The notes under the pieces were generated by a model, which saw only the letters and a list, made by a program, of their open reading frames with translations, was not told where the DNA came from and ran no database searches. The translations under genes were made by a program, and so were the position numbers. Below are positions 1-7,841 of a stretch of DNA of 13,769 nt, in pieces. Each line of letters begins with the position of its first letter. The stretch's first letter is position 1. Location of the stretch: contig JAJZJJ010000025.1 of assembly GCA_021810175.1 (NCBI GenBank), forward strand, positions 1-13,769, in the 5' to 3' direction. Source of the stretch: Acidobacteriota bacterium. GTDB taxonomy: Bacteria > Acidobacteriota > Terriglobia > Terriglobales > Acidobacteriaceae.

Positions 1-179
1 GGCACGGCTGGGTAGCGAAGTTCGGTTGTGATAACCGCTGAATGCATATAAGCGGGAAGCACGCCCCAAGATGAGATCTCCCTGAAGGGCCCAGGAAGAC
101 CACCTGGTTGATAGGCTGGAGGTGGAAGCGCAGCAATGCGTGCAGCTGACCAGTACTAATCGCCCGTTCGGCTTAATCA
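1..179 (+). rRNA. rrl: 23S ribosomal RNA, 3' end (partial)
   Basis: This is the last part of domain VI of large-subunit rRNA. It shows the universally conserved tail, including the block around GATAGGCTGGAGGTG (111-125), the CAGTACTAATCG stretch (151-162) and the final GGCTTAAT (170-177), which line up with the end of bacterial 23S. The 5' part lies outside the window. The exact mature 3' end is estimated to within a few bases. The sequence continues directly into the spacer to 5S, so this is a standard 23S-5S arrangement. Confidence 0.96.
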
Positions 180-455
180 TAGAATTAACTCTGCGCAGCC
201 AATGCAGAGACATTCAACAACATCCTTGTGATGTCCAGTCGATTTCGCAGGCGCACCGAACCCCGAGGCCGAGAGGCCCTGGGGTTTCGGAGCCGGGCAG
301 AAAGCCCGCTATGCGCCTCAAGTTGTGACGCCGGTTCGCCGTTTTCCAGTCCGTGAAAAAACTGTCCGGATGAAAACAGGTCGCGGGGTAACCAGCCCGC
401 AGGCGTCGCTCGAGTTTCGGTCCCTGTGCGCGCAGCGCATCGGGTACCGCAAGTT
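180..455 (+). other. 23S-5S internal transcribed spacer with two hairpins, no tRNA
   Basis: About 275 bp separate 23S from 5S. I find no tRNA cloverleaf and no credible gene. Two structures are visible. A long imperfect hairpin at 256-290 has CCGAA-CCCC arms facing GGGG-TTTCGG and an inner GGCC-GAGA-GGCC tetraloop stem. A smaller stem at 294-308 pairs CGGGC with GCCCG around an AGAAA loop. They could act as processing (RNase III-type) elements in the precursor; that role is inferred. Confidence 0.7.
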
Positions 456-573
<118 letters not shown>

Positions 574-580
574 TAAACAT

Positions 581-612
581 AAAAGGCCCGCTCCTCGGAG
601 CGGGCCTTTTTT
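581..612 (+). terminator. Intrinsic terminator of the rRNA operon
   Basis: A perfect GC-rich stem, AAAGGCCCGCTCC / GGAGCGGGCCTTT with a TC loop, runs straight into a T run (TTTTTT) eight bases after the 5S helix. It is a textbook Rho-independent terminator. The A-rich upstream side could also let it act on the minus strand. Confidence 0.93.
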
Positions 613-749
613 CGTTTCCGGCTTGCCTTTGGGGTCCTGCAGCGAATTTTCCGCCTGTGCCGATTCCAGGAGACGACTGGGGCGACGGCTCGCATCCTAA
701 TCAAGAGAACGCAACATCGGCCTCAGGAGAACAACGCATCGGTGGACAG

Positions 750-770
750 GCGGAGGTAGCTTGCCTCCGC
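750..770 (+). other. Hairpin in the leader of the S2P protease gene
   Basis: GCGGAGG (750-756) and CCTCCGC (764-770) form a perfect 7-bp stem around the loop TAGCTTG, about 45 bp upstream of the protease start codon. A weaker AGACG/CGTCT inverted repeat follows. No T tract follows, so it is not an obvious terminator. Whether it regulates the gene, or is just a stable stem, cannot be told from sequence. The rest of 613-815 shows no gene and no convincing promoter. Confidence 0.4.
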
Positions 771-815
771 GTGAGACGTTCGGCATTGTGTGCGTCTAAG
801 TAGGTGGGAGTCAAA

Positions 816-2012
816 GTGTTTCGACATGCCATCCCAGTTGGACGGATCTTCGGTATCGCGATCGACCTGGATTTTTCCTGGTTCCTGATTGTCGGGCTGC
901 TGACCTGGATGCTGGCCGTCAGCTATTTCCCGGCGGAATACCAGTCCGGGAGCGCGGCGCTTTACTGGGCGATGGGTTTTGTCACGGCGGTGATGCTGTT
1001 CGTCAGCGTGCTGATCCATGAGCTGGGCCATTCCATCGTCGCTCAGCTCCATGGACTGCGGGTTCCGCGCATCACACTGTTCCTTTTCGGTGGCGTATCC
1101 CAGATCGCAGCTGAACCTCCATCCGCAGGTGCCGAATTCTGGATTGCGGTGATCGGGCCGCTGGTGAGTTTTGCCCTTGCGGCTTTCTTTTGGGAGATCG
1201 AACCGCTTTTCTCCGCCCTGCCGGCCGGGTATGAAGTGGTGCGGTACCTCGCGATCCTGAACCTGATCCTCGCCATCTTCAACCTCATCCCCGGCTTCCC
1301 CCTGGATGGCGGGCGGGTGTTGCGGGCGATGATCTGGAAAGCAACGGGAGCGTACCAGAAAGCGACTGTGGCGGCCGCCATCACCGGACGCTTTGTTGGA
1401 TTCATCCTGATCTTCTTTGGCGTATGGGAAGCGATCCGCGGGGCTCTGGTTGACGGAATCTGGATTGCCTTTATCGGCTGGTATCTGGAGAGCGCGGCGG
1501 GCAGCCAGTTGCAGGCGGAAAGCGCGCGCCGGCTGATCGGCGAGCATCGGGTAGCGGACGCCATGCAGCGCGAGTTCCCGCGAGTGCCCGGCGGGGTGAC
1601 AGTTGAGGAGCTGGTGCGTCAATTCGTTCTGACGGGCAGTAATCATCATTACGTCGTCGTTCACGGCTCCCAGGGCATCGGGCTGCTCACGCTCGACCAG
1701 ATGCAGGCCGAACCGCAGTCGGAGTGGGCTACGATGCGCGCCGAGCAGGCCATGGTTCCTCTCGGACAGCTGGAGACGATGGCACCGGATGCCGGGCTGT
1801 GGGAGGCTCTGGAAAAGATGGGCCGCGACGGGGTAAATCAGGTGCCCGTGGTGTCCCAGGGGGAGATTATCGGAGTGTTGTCGCGGGAAGACGTCCTGCA
1901 CTACCTGAAGATGCTGCAGGCATTTGCGACCGGAGGCGCCGGACCGGGCGGCGGCAGAGGCGTTCCGGCCAATCGGGTCAGCACGGGCCACGGCCATTCG
2001 CGTTGGCCCTGA
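816..2012 (+). CDS. Site-2 protease (M50 family) with C-terminal CBS domains
   Basis: Predicted intramembrane zinc metalloprotease that cuts transmembrane substrates. Residues here are numbered from the upstream GTG at 804. The active site is visible: HELGH at 72-76 inside a hydrophobic helix, and the second motif N160-LIPGFPLDGG-R171, which supplies the third zinc ligand (D168). Membrane segments lie at about 17-40, 53-72, 112-130, 148-163 and 195-228. From about 245 to 372 there are two weakly conserved CBS modules, typically adenosyl-nucleotide sensors; a Gly-rich tail follows. There is no PDZ domain, unlike RseP, so this is the CBS-type (group III, MjS2P-like) S2P. I start at GTG 816 because GGTGGGAG sits five bases upstream; GTG 804 would add four residues. 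An HtrA protease follows after 80 bp on the same strand, and the two are probably co-transcribed. Substrate unknown. Confidence 0.9.
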   Translation: MFRHAIPVGRIFGIAIDLDFSWFLIVGLLTWMLAVSYFPAEYQSGSAALYWAMGFVTAVMLFVSVLIHELGHSIVAQLHGLRVPRITLFLFGGVSQIAAEPPSAGAEFWIAVIGPLVSFALAAFFWEIEPLFSALPAGYEVVRYLAILNLILAIFNLIPGFPLDGGRVLRAMIWKATGAYQKATVAAAITGRFVGFILIFFGVWEAIRGALVDGIWIAFIGWYLESAAGSQLQAESARRLIGEHRVADAMQREFPRVPGGVTVEELVRQFVLTGSNHHYVVVHGSQGIGLLTLDQMQAEPQSEWATMRAEQAMVPLGQLETMAPDAGLWEALEKMGRDGVNQVPVVSQGEIIGVLSREDVLHYLKMLQAFATGGAGPGGGRGVPANRVSTGHGHSRWP

Positions 2013-2081
2013 CAGGGGCGAGCATTGACGGGCGACTCCGCCAGGAGGACGCCGGCAGATTCACCACCCAAGACAGAACGT

Positions 2082-2087
2082 AAGGAG
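2082..2087 (+). promoter_or_regulatory. Ribosome binding site of the HtrA gene
   Basis: AAGGAG followed by a five-base spacer and ATG at 2093. This near-consensus Shine-Dalgarno fixes the start of the downstream protease and puts the whole N-terminal membrane anchor in the protein. Confidence 0.8.
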
Positions 2088-2092
2088 AGAGA

Positions 2093-3598
2093 ATGACAAG
2101 CGCAACAATTAGGAAGACACGCTGGGGTATCTTTGCGGCGGTTGCCGTCACCATGCTCGCGGTCGGAGGAGTTCTGCGTGCCGGCATCATCAAGCTGCCG
2201 GCCGGGCCTGGCGCGGCGGGGCAGAAACTCGTGATGAAATTCGACAAGAACCCCGCTCCGGTGAGCATGGCGCATTTCCAGAACGGCTATTCGTCGATTG
2301 TGGATCCGGCGCTGAAAGCGGTGGTGAGCATCTCCTCCACGACGGTGGTGAGGCAGCAGAACAATTTTCCCAGCCTCTTCAACGACCCATTCTTCCAGCA
2401 GTTTTTCGGACCGCAGATGCAGCAGCAGCCCCGGACCGAGCGTGAATACCGGCTGGGATCGGGTGTGATCGTGAATTCCAATGGCTACATCATCACCAAC
2501 AACCATGTGGTGGCCGGAGCGAAAACGCTCGAGGTAACCACGGGGACTGACCAGACATACAAAGCGAAGGTGATCGGTCGCGATAAGCAGACGGACATCG
2601 CGCTGCTGAAGATCAACGCCACCAATCTGCCGACGCTGACGCTGGGCGACTCCAGCCATCTCAAGGTGGGTGACGTGGTTTTCGCCATCGGCGACCCATT
2701 TGCCATCGGCAAGACGGCGACCATGGGCATTGTGAGCGCGACGCATCGCGCGCTGGGCGGAAGCATCGAGCACTACGAGAACTTCATCCAGACGGATGCA
2801 GCGATCAATCCCGGCAACTCCGGCGGCGCGCTGATCGATATGCACGGGGATCTGATCGGCATCAACACCGCGATCATCGCCGGGCGGAACGGCGGCGGCA
2901 ACGAAGGCATTGGTTTTGCTATCCCGATCAATATGGCAGTGAACATTGTCGATCAGCTTGCCTCCCACGGGAAGGTGATCCGCGGCTACCTCGGGGTACA
3001 CATTGAGGACGTGACGCCGCAGATGGCGCAGGCCTTCGGTCTCTCGCATGGAGGTGGCGCGCTGATCGCCGACATTTCTCCGAGCGGTCCGGCGGCGAAG
3101 GCGGGGCTGAAGCGCGGAGACATTATCGAGAAGCTCAATGGCCATCGCGTGGAAGACTTCGAAGAACTCAGTGTGGAGATCTCGGAGATGGCGCCGGGCA
3201 CGACGGCGCACCTGCAGATTTTCCGCAATGGGCAAACGATCCAGAAGGACGTAACGCTGGGCACCTTCCCGACGAGCAGCAATGGATCGTCGTCCTCAGG
3301 CATCAGCCATGGCTCGGTGCTCCGGGGCGTACAGGTTCAGGCCCTCACGTCGACCATCGCGCAGCAGCTGAATCTGCCCCCGGGAGTCTCCGGCGTGGTG
3401 GTCAGCCAGGTCAATCCGAACAGCGCGGCTGCCTATGCCAATGTTGAGCGCGGAGATGTGATCGAGGAAGTGGACCGAAAGCCGGTCCACAACATGTCCG
3501 ACTACAACGCGGCGGTCTCCGCAGCGGGCAATAAGCCGGTGCTGCTGCTGATCTATCGCCAGGGCGTCACCATGTACACGGTGGTGCAGCCGCAGTAA
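2093..3598 (+). CDS. htrA: Do/HtrA-family periplasmic serine endoprotease, two PDZ domains
   Basis: 501-residue envelope protease and chaperone of the DegP/DegQ type (S1C). Residues 11-30 form a hydrophobic segment after basic residues, an uncleaved anchor or signal peptide that places the rest outside the inner membrane. A flexible Phe/Gln-rich loop (about 92-114) precedes the trypsin-like core. The full catalytic triad is seen: H138 in TNNHVV, D168 in KQTDIALLKI and S243 in NPGNSGGALID. PDZ1 spans about 297-390, with the RGYLGV entry strand and the AAKAGLKRGDII motif. A Ser-rich linker (394-405) leads to PDZ2 at about 410-500, with SAAAYANVERGDVIEEV. Size matches DegP-like proteins rather than single-PDZ DegS. 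It lies 80 bp after the S2P gene and ends at a terminator. Likely role: clearing misfolded envelope proteins and possibly making the first cut for the neighbouring S2P (inference). Confidence 0.95.
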   Translation: MTSATIRKTRWGIFAAVAVTMLAVGGVLRAGIIKLPAGPGAAGQKLVMKFDKNPAPVSMAHFQNGYSSIVDPALKAVVSISSTTVVRQQNNFPSLFNDPFFQQFFGPQMQQQPRTEREYRLGSGVIVNSNGYIITNNHVVAGAKTLEVTTGTDQTYKAKVIGRDKQTDIALLKINATNLPTLTLGDSSHLKVGDVVFAIGDPFAIGKTATMGIVSATHRALGGSIEHYENFIQTDAAINPGNSGGALIDMHGDLIGINTAIIAGRNGGGNEGIGFAIPINMAVNIVDQLASHGKVIRGYLGVHIEDVTPQMAQAFGLSHGGGALIADISPSGPAAKAGLKRGDIIEKLNGHRVEDFEELSVEISEMAPGTTAHLQIFRNGQTIQKDVTLGTFPTSSNGSSSSGISHGSVLRGVQVQALTSTIAQQLNLPPGVSGVVVSQVNPNSAAAYANVERGDVIEEVDRKPVHNMSDYNAAVSAAGNKPVLLLIYRQGVTMYTVVQPQ

Positions 3599-3622
3599 AC
3601 CACTTCACCATGCAGCGAGCGG

Positions 3623-3646
3623 AGGGCGGGAGAAATCCCGCCCTTT
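3623..3646 (+). terminator. Intrinsic terminator after the S2P-HtrA pair
   Basis: A perfect 9-bp stem, AGGGCGGGA / TCCCGCCCT, closes a GAAA tetraloop and is followed by TTGTTC. It starts 24 bp after the HtrA stop codon. The T tract is short but the stem is strong, so it probably ends the protease transcript. Confidence 0.8.
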
Positions 3647-3796
3647 GTTCGTGATGAGAGCTTTTCATCGCAGCCGGTTTTGCCATGGACGCAGCGGCCA
3701 ACCAGGCGGCCCGAACGGCCGGGGCTCGAATTCGGCAACCCGCGCCCCCTGGAAGGGGAAGCCGCTCGGCAAAGCTGCAGGACGGTTGTCTGCTTC

Positions 3797-3810
3797 GCGT
3801 GCTACACTCG
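3797..3810 (+). promoter_or_regulatory. Possible extended -10 promoter for the kinase gene
   Basis: TGCTACACT (3800-3808) matches an extended -10 element (TGn plus TACACT) about 75 bp before the kinase start. No good -35 hexamer lies at the right distance. It falls in the 284-bp gap after the HtrA terminator, where a promoter is needed, but the match is modest. I see no gene or tRNA in the rest of 3647-3882. Confidence 0.3.
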
Positions 3811-3882
3811 GAACCCGACGAGTAAGGTGCGTCCATTTCCCCAGACCACTTACAGGTTCACAATCGTCAGCCAGTTAGCCCG

Positions 3883-6600
3883 GTGCGTATGCTGATTTTT
3901 GCTGAATCCGGAACTGCAAAGGCGGCTCTTCGCGGTTACTACGACCCCCGCCTGGTGGCTCTCTCTGTATTCATCGCCATGATGGCCTCCTATGCCGCTC
4001 TGGATCTGGCGGGACGGATGAGATTGTCGGCCAGCCGCATCCGGGGAGCATGGCTGTGCGGCGGCGCCATCGCCATGGGCATCGGCATCTGGGCCATGCA
4101 CTACGTCGGCATGGAAGCCTTCCATTTGCCCATGGTGGTGCTCTACCACTGGCCTACCGTTCTGCTTTCCCTGATCGCGGCGATTCTCGCTTCGGGCCTG
4201 GCGCTGCTGATCGTCAGCCGGCGCACGCTGAGCGTTCGCAGCCTGGCTGCCGGAAGCCTGCTGATGGGCTCCGGAATTGCCGCCATGCATTACATCGGCA
4301 TGAATGCCATGCGGATGGCGGCTACCGTCGTCTATAACCCCTGGCTGGTATTGCTCTCCATTTGTCTGGCGATCGGCAGCTCGTACGCTGCCCTGAAGCT
4401 GGGATTCGCGCTGCGCAACGAGTCCGCGGCGTGGCGCAGAAACAAAACCGGCGCGGCCATCGTCATGGGCATCGCCATCGCGTCCATGCATTATGTCGGG
4501 ATGGCGGCGGCCCGCTTTTATCCAGCGATGATTGCGCCCGGAGAGCTGCGCGATGCGGTCATGGTGTCGAGTCTCTCGCTGGCCGGCATTGTTGTCGTCA
4601 CGCTGACCGTGCTGCTGGTGGCGATTGCGACTTCGATTCTGGATCGCCTGTTTGCGCTGCGCGGGCAGCATCTGGCGAGCAGCCGGAACCAGCTGCAGAT
4701 GATTTTTGAAAACATGGCCGAAGCCATGGTGGTGATCGATCGCGATCTCAATATTGTTCAGGCCAATCGTGCGGCGGTCAGCCTGCTGGAGCTCTCCAGC
4801 AGAAAGCTCACGGTTGCCGAGGTCAACAGTATCTTCGAGAGCTCGCTGCCGGATGGCACCGTACTGCCGCGCGCGATGCTGCCCAGTTCCCGCGCATTTC
4901 GCGGAGAATTCCTGGACGACTTCAGGATGCGGATTCGCCGGCGGGACACGGGCAAAAGCGTGACCGTGGAGGTCAACACCCGGCCGATTCCGGGGAAAAC
5001 GGATGAGATTTCCGAAGTGATGATCGGCTATCGCGATGTGACCGAGCGCGATCAGATGGATCAGGTTCAGGCGCGGCTGGCCGCGATTGTCGAATCCTCG
5101 GAAGATGCGATCATCGGAAAGAACTGCGACGGAACCGTCACGAGCTGGAATCTGGGAGCGGAGCACATCTTCGGCTACACGGCGGCGGAGATGATCGGCC
5201 AGTCGATCTATAAACTGGTGCCGCCCGAGTGCGAGGAGCAGGAACGGGAGATTCTGGAACGCGTCGCCCAGGGGGAGACCGTCCGGCAGATGGAGACGGT
5301 GCGCCGGCGCAAGGACGGCCAGATCATTCACGTCTCCGTGTCCGTGTCGCCGATCCGCGACGCGCAGGGAGCGATCGTGGGCGCCTCCAAGATTGCCCGC
5401 AATATCACCGACGTGAAACTGCTGCAGCGGCAGCTGCAGCAGAGCCAGAAGATGGAAGCCATCGGCCAGCTCACCGGCGGCGTCGCTCACGATTTCAACA
5501 ATCTGCTGGGCGTGGTCATCGGCAATCTGGATCTGCTGGAACGGATGGTGGGGGAGAACCCGGCGGCGATCAAGCGGATTCGCACGGCGCAAAAGGCGGC
5601 GGGCCGCGGAGCGGACCTTACCCGAAGGCTGCTCGCGTTCTCGAGCCGCGAAGAACTGTCTCCCGCGCCCATCGATCCGGTGGCCTGCGTGCGGAATGTC
5701 ATGGAGCTGGCGGCTCGCGTGGTTGGACCGGAGATCAGGATTGCAGCGGAATGCGATCCCTCCGTGCCGCGGGCGTTTGCTGATCCTTCCCGGCTGGAGA
5801 GCGCGCTGCTCAACCTCATTGTGAATGCGCGCGACGCGATGCCCAGCGGCGGAAAACTCACCCTCTCGACCTGTGTTACTTCCCTGGAGTCGAGTTATCC
5901 GGCGGTGAAAACGGGCGAACTGGAGCCCGGCGATTATGTGTCCATCAGCGTCTCGGATACAGGCCAGGGGATGTCCCGGGAGACGATGGAGCGTGCGTTT
6001 GATCCGTTTTTTACGACCAAGCCGCGGGGCAAGGGAACCGGCCTTGGCCTGGCGATGGTCTACGGCTTCGTGAAGCAGTCCGGCGGAACGGCGCGGATTT
6101 ACAGCGAGCCCGGCTACGGCACCACGGTTTCGCTGTATTTGCCCATGGCGGAGACTTTCGGGGGCAGCGAACCAGCCAAAGCCGCGACGAATCCGCTTTC
6201 CAGACAACACGTGAAGGTGCTGGTGGTAGACGATGAGGAGGATTTGCTGGAGGTTGCGGTCGCCTACCTTCGCGCAATGGGACACATCGCCCTGCAGGCC
6301 AGAGATGCGGCCGCGGCCCTCGAAGAAGCCGAACGCCACCCCGACCTGGATGTGCTGGTTACGGATATTCTGATGCCGGGCGGCATGAACGGAGTGGAGC
6401 TGGCCAGGAAGATGCGGGAGCGCAATCCCGCGATTCGCGTGATCTATTCGTCGGGATTCCCGGCGGATGCGCTTACTGAGAAAAATGGCGCGCTGGCCGA
6501 AGGGCCGCTGCTGCACAAGCCGTATCAGCGGAACGAGTTTGTCGAAATACTGCACCGGGTGCTGGAAGAAGGCGACGGCGTGACGATCGCCGGTTCATAA
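3883..6600 (+). CDS. Hybrid sensor histidine kinase: MHYT - PAS - PAS - HisKA - HATPase - receiver
   Basis: 905-residue membrane sensor kinase. Residues 20-255 are a seven-helix MHYT domain with three repeats, MHYVGM (72-77), MHYIGM (135-140) and MHYVGM (202-207). This family is proposed to bind a metal and sense oxygen, NO or CO. PAS domains follow at about 270-390 and 396-510. HisKA has the phosphoacceptor H536 in GGVAHDFNN. HATPase is complete: N-box N644/N648, G1 DTGQGM (692-697), F-box FDPFFTTK (706-713) and G2 GKGTGLGL (716-723). The C-terminal receiver (about 777-893) has D783/D784, phospho-Asp D828 and K879. All catalytic residues are present. The start is uncertain: GTG 3883 or ATG 3889, neither with a good Shine-Dalgarno. 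Only 11 bp separate it from the receiver-EAL gene, so the two form an operon. The stimulus is inferred from the MHYT family only. Confidence 0.95.
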   Translation: MRMLIFAESGTAKAALRGYYDPRLVALSVFIAMMASYAALDLAGRMRLSASRIRGAWLCGGAIAMGIGIWAMHYVGMEAFHLPMVVLYHWPTVLLSLIAAILASGLALLIVSRRTLSVRSLAAGSLLMGSGIAAMHYIGMNAMRMAATVVYNPWLVLLSICLAIGSSYAALKLGFALRNESAAWRRNKTGAAIVMGIAIASMHYVGMAAARFYPAMIAPGELRDAVMVSSLSLAGIVVVTLTVLLVAIATSILDRLFALRGQHLASSRNQLQMIFENMAEAMVVIDRDLNIVQANRAAVSLLELSSRKLTVAEVNSIFESSLPDGTVLPRAMLPSSRAFRGEFLDDFRMRIRRRDTGKSVTVEVNTRPIPGKTDEISEVMIGYRDVTERDQMDQVQARLAAIVESSEDAIIGKNCDGTVTSWNLGAEHIFGYTAAEMIGQSIYKLVPPECEEQEREILERVAQGETVRQMETVRRRKDGQIIHVSVSVSPIRDAQGAIVGASKIARNITDVKLLQRQLQQSQKMEAIGQLTGGVAHDFNNLLGVVIGNLDLLERMVGENPAAIKRIRTAQKAAGRGADLTRRLLAFSSREELSPAPIDPVACVRNVMELAARVVGPEIRIAAECDPSVPRAFADPSRLESALLNLIVNARDAMPSGGKLTLSTCVTSLESSYPAVKTGELEPGDYVSISVSDTGQGMSRETMERAFDPFFTTKPRGKGTGLGLAMVYGFVKQSGGTARIYSEPGYGTTVSLYLPMAETFGGSEPAKAATNPLSRQHVKVLVVDDEEDLLEVAVAYLRAMGHIALQARDAAAALEEAERHPDLDVLVTDILMPGGMNGVELARKMRERNPAIRVIYSSGFPADALTEKNGALAEGPLLHKPYQRNEFVEILHRVLEEGDGVTIAGS

Positions 6601-6611
6601 CCGAGAAGACG

Positions 6612-7808
6612 ATGACAATTCCTCGCAAAATACTGGTGGTCGATGACGATGAGGATATCGGCGAATTCATTTTTGCCACCGCCGCAAGCATGGGGTACGA
6701 CTGCGGCGTTGCGAGCTGCGCCGCCGACTTTCTGAATCTCCTGACTCGGGATACGGGACTGGTTCTGCTCGATCTGGTGATGCCGAATACGGATGGCATC
6801 GAATTGCTGCGTCTGCTCGCGGACCGCAGGACTGAGGCGAGCGTGATCCTGATGAGCGGCATCGAACGCCGGGTGATCGAAAGCGCCGAGAGGATGGCGC
6901 GGTCGCTGGGGCTGGATGTCGTCGGCCATCTGCAGAAGCCCTTCCGGGTGGCGGAACTGGAAGCGCTCCTGAGAACGCAGCATGCGCGGCTGGAGTCCCG
7001 TTCGCCGCATGCGGCGGTCGAGGAGCCGTTTTCTCCGGCGGAGCTGCAGGGCGCGGTGGAGCGCTGCGAGTTTGTGCTGCACTATCAGCCGCAGGTCAGC
7101 CTTGCCAGCAACTGTGTGGTGGCGGTGGAGGCGCTGGCGCGGTGGGCGCACCCGACCCGGGGCATGATCTTTCCCGACCGGTTCATTTCCCATCTGGAGA
7201 TGCTCCAGCTGATCGATCAGCTGGGCTGGATCGGCATCGAGCGGGGCCTTGCGGATCTGGGAAGATTTCGCGATGCCGGCGGCGCCATACCGAGGCTCTC
7301 GCTGAATATCTCCGCTCAGTCGCTGCACGATCTGTCCCTGCCGGATCGCATCGTCTCGGCTGCGGATCGCCATTGCATCCCCGCTCAAAAAGTAACCATC
7401 GAAATTACTGAAAGCGGGCTGGTGCAGGACCTTTCCGAGGCTCTGGACGTGCTGACGCGGCTCCGCATGAAGCAGATTCAGCTCTCGATCGACGATTTCG
7501 GAACCGGGTATTCGATGATGCAGCAGCTCCAGCTGGTTCCGGCAACGGAATTGAAGATCGACAAGAGTTTCGTGCAGGGCATGCATGGCAATGCCAGCTA
7601 TCGCGTCATCGTCCAGAAGACCATCGAGATCGGGCATGAGCTGGGCATGCAGGTTGTGGCGGAGGGAGTTGAAACCAGCGAACAGGCGGAGGATCTGCGC
7701 TCCTGCGGCTGCGACATTGCTCAGGGATATCTCTACTGCAGGCCGCTTCCGCCGGAAAAGCTGGTGAGCTGGCTGGCGGAATTTCGGGCCCAGCACAGCT
7801 GCGTGTGA
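6612..7808 (+). CDS. Receiver-EAL response regulator, predicted c-di-GMP phosphodiesterase
   Basis: 398 residues, the size and order of RocR-type regulators. The N-terminal receiver (about 5-122) has acidic pocket D11/D12, phospho-Asp D54 in VLLDLVMP and K109 in LQKPF. The EAL domain (about 140-392) hydrolyses cyclic di-GMP to pGpG with divalent metal. Its key positions are all intact: EALARW (E173), N232 in LSLNIS, E264 in IEITES, DDFGTGYS (D294, D295), K315 in ELKIDKSF, E351 in VAEGVET and Q371 in AQGYLY. Activity is therefore expected rather than a degenerate receptor role. The start ATG has a weak GAGAAG upstream. It follows the hybrid kinase after 11 bp, so phosphorylation by that kinase is the simplest model (inference). 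Output: probably motility or biofilm control through lower c-di-GMP. Confidence 0.95.
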   Translation: MTIPRKILVVDDDEDIGEFIFATAASMGYDCGVASCAADFLNLLTRDTGLVLLDLVMPNTDGIELLRLLADRRTEASVILMSGIERRVIESAERMARSLGLDVVGHLQKPFRVAELEALLRTQHARLESRSPHAAVEEPFSPAELQGAVERCEFVLHYQPQVSLASNCVVAVEALARWAHPTRGMIFPDRFISHLEMLQLIDQLGWIGIERGLADLGRFRDAGGAIPRLSLNISAQSLHDLSLPDRIVSAADRHCIPAQKVTIEITESGLVQDLSEALDVLTRLRMKQIQLSIDDFGTGYSMMQQLQLVPATELKIDKSFVQGMHGNASYRVIVQKTIEIGHELGMQVVAEGVETSEQAEDLRSCGCDIAQGYLYCRPLPPEKLVSWLAEFRAQHSCV

Positions 7809-7841
7809 TGTGTGAGGGTCCGCAACGGCATTCGCCGGTCG

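Noticed and set aside
3700..3770. A tRNA-like stretch containing GGCTCGAATTCGG in the gap before the kinase
   Set aside because: Only a vague T-arm resemblance; no acceptor stem, anticodon arm or CCA partner can be folded around it on either strand.
3850..6555. A 901-codon open frame on the minus strand, opposite the histidine kinase
   Set aside because: The plus-strand protein has every expected kinase motif. The antisense frame reads as Arg/His/Gln-rich protein without domains, which is what a GC-rich codon bias produces when TTA, CTA and TCA codons are rare in the sense gene.
7809..7841. A bidirectional terminator between the convergent EAL and PD-(D/E)XK-like genes
   Set aside because: The 33-bp gap contains no stem-loop with a T tract on either strand.
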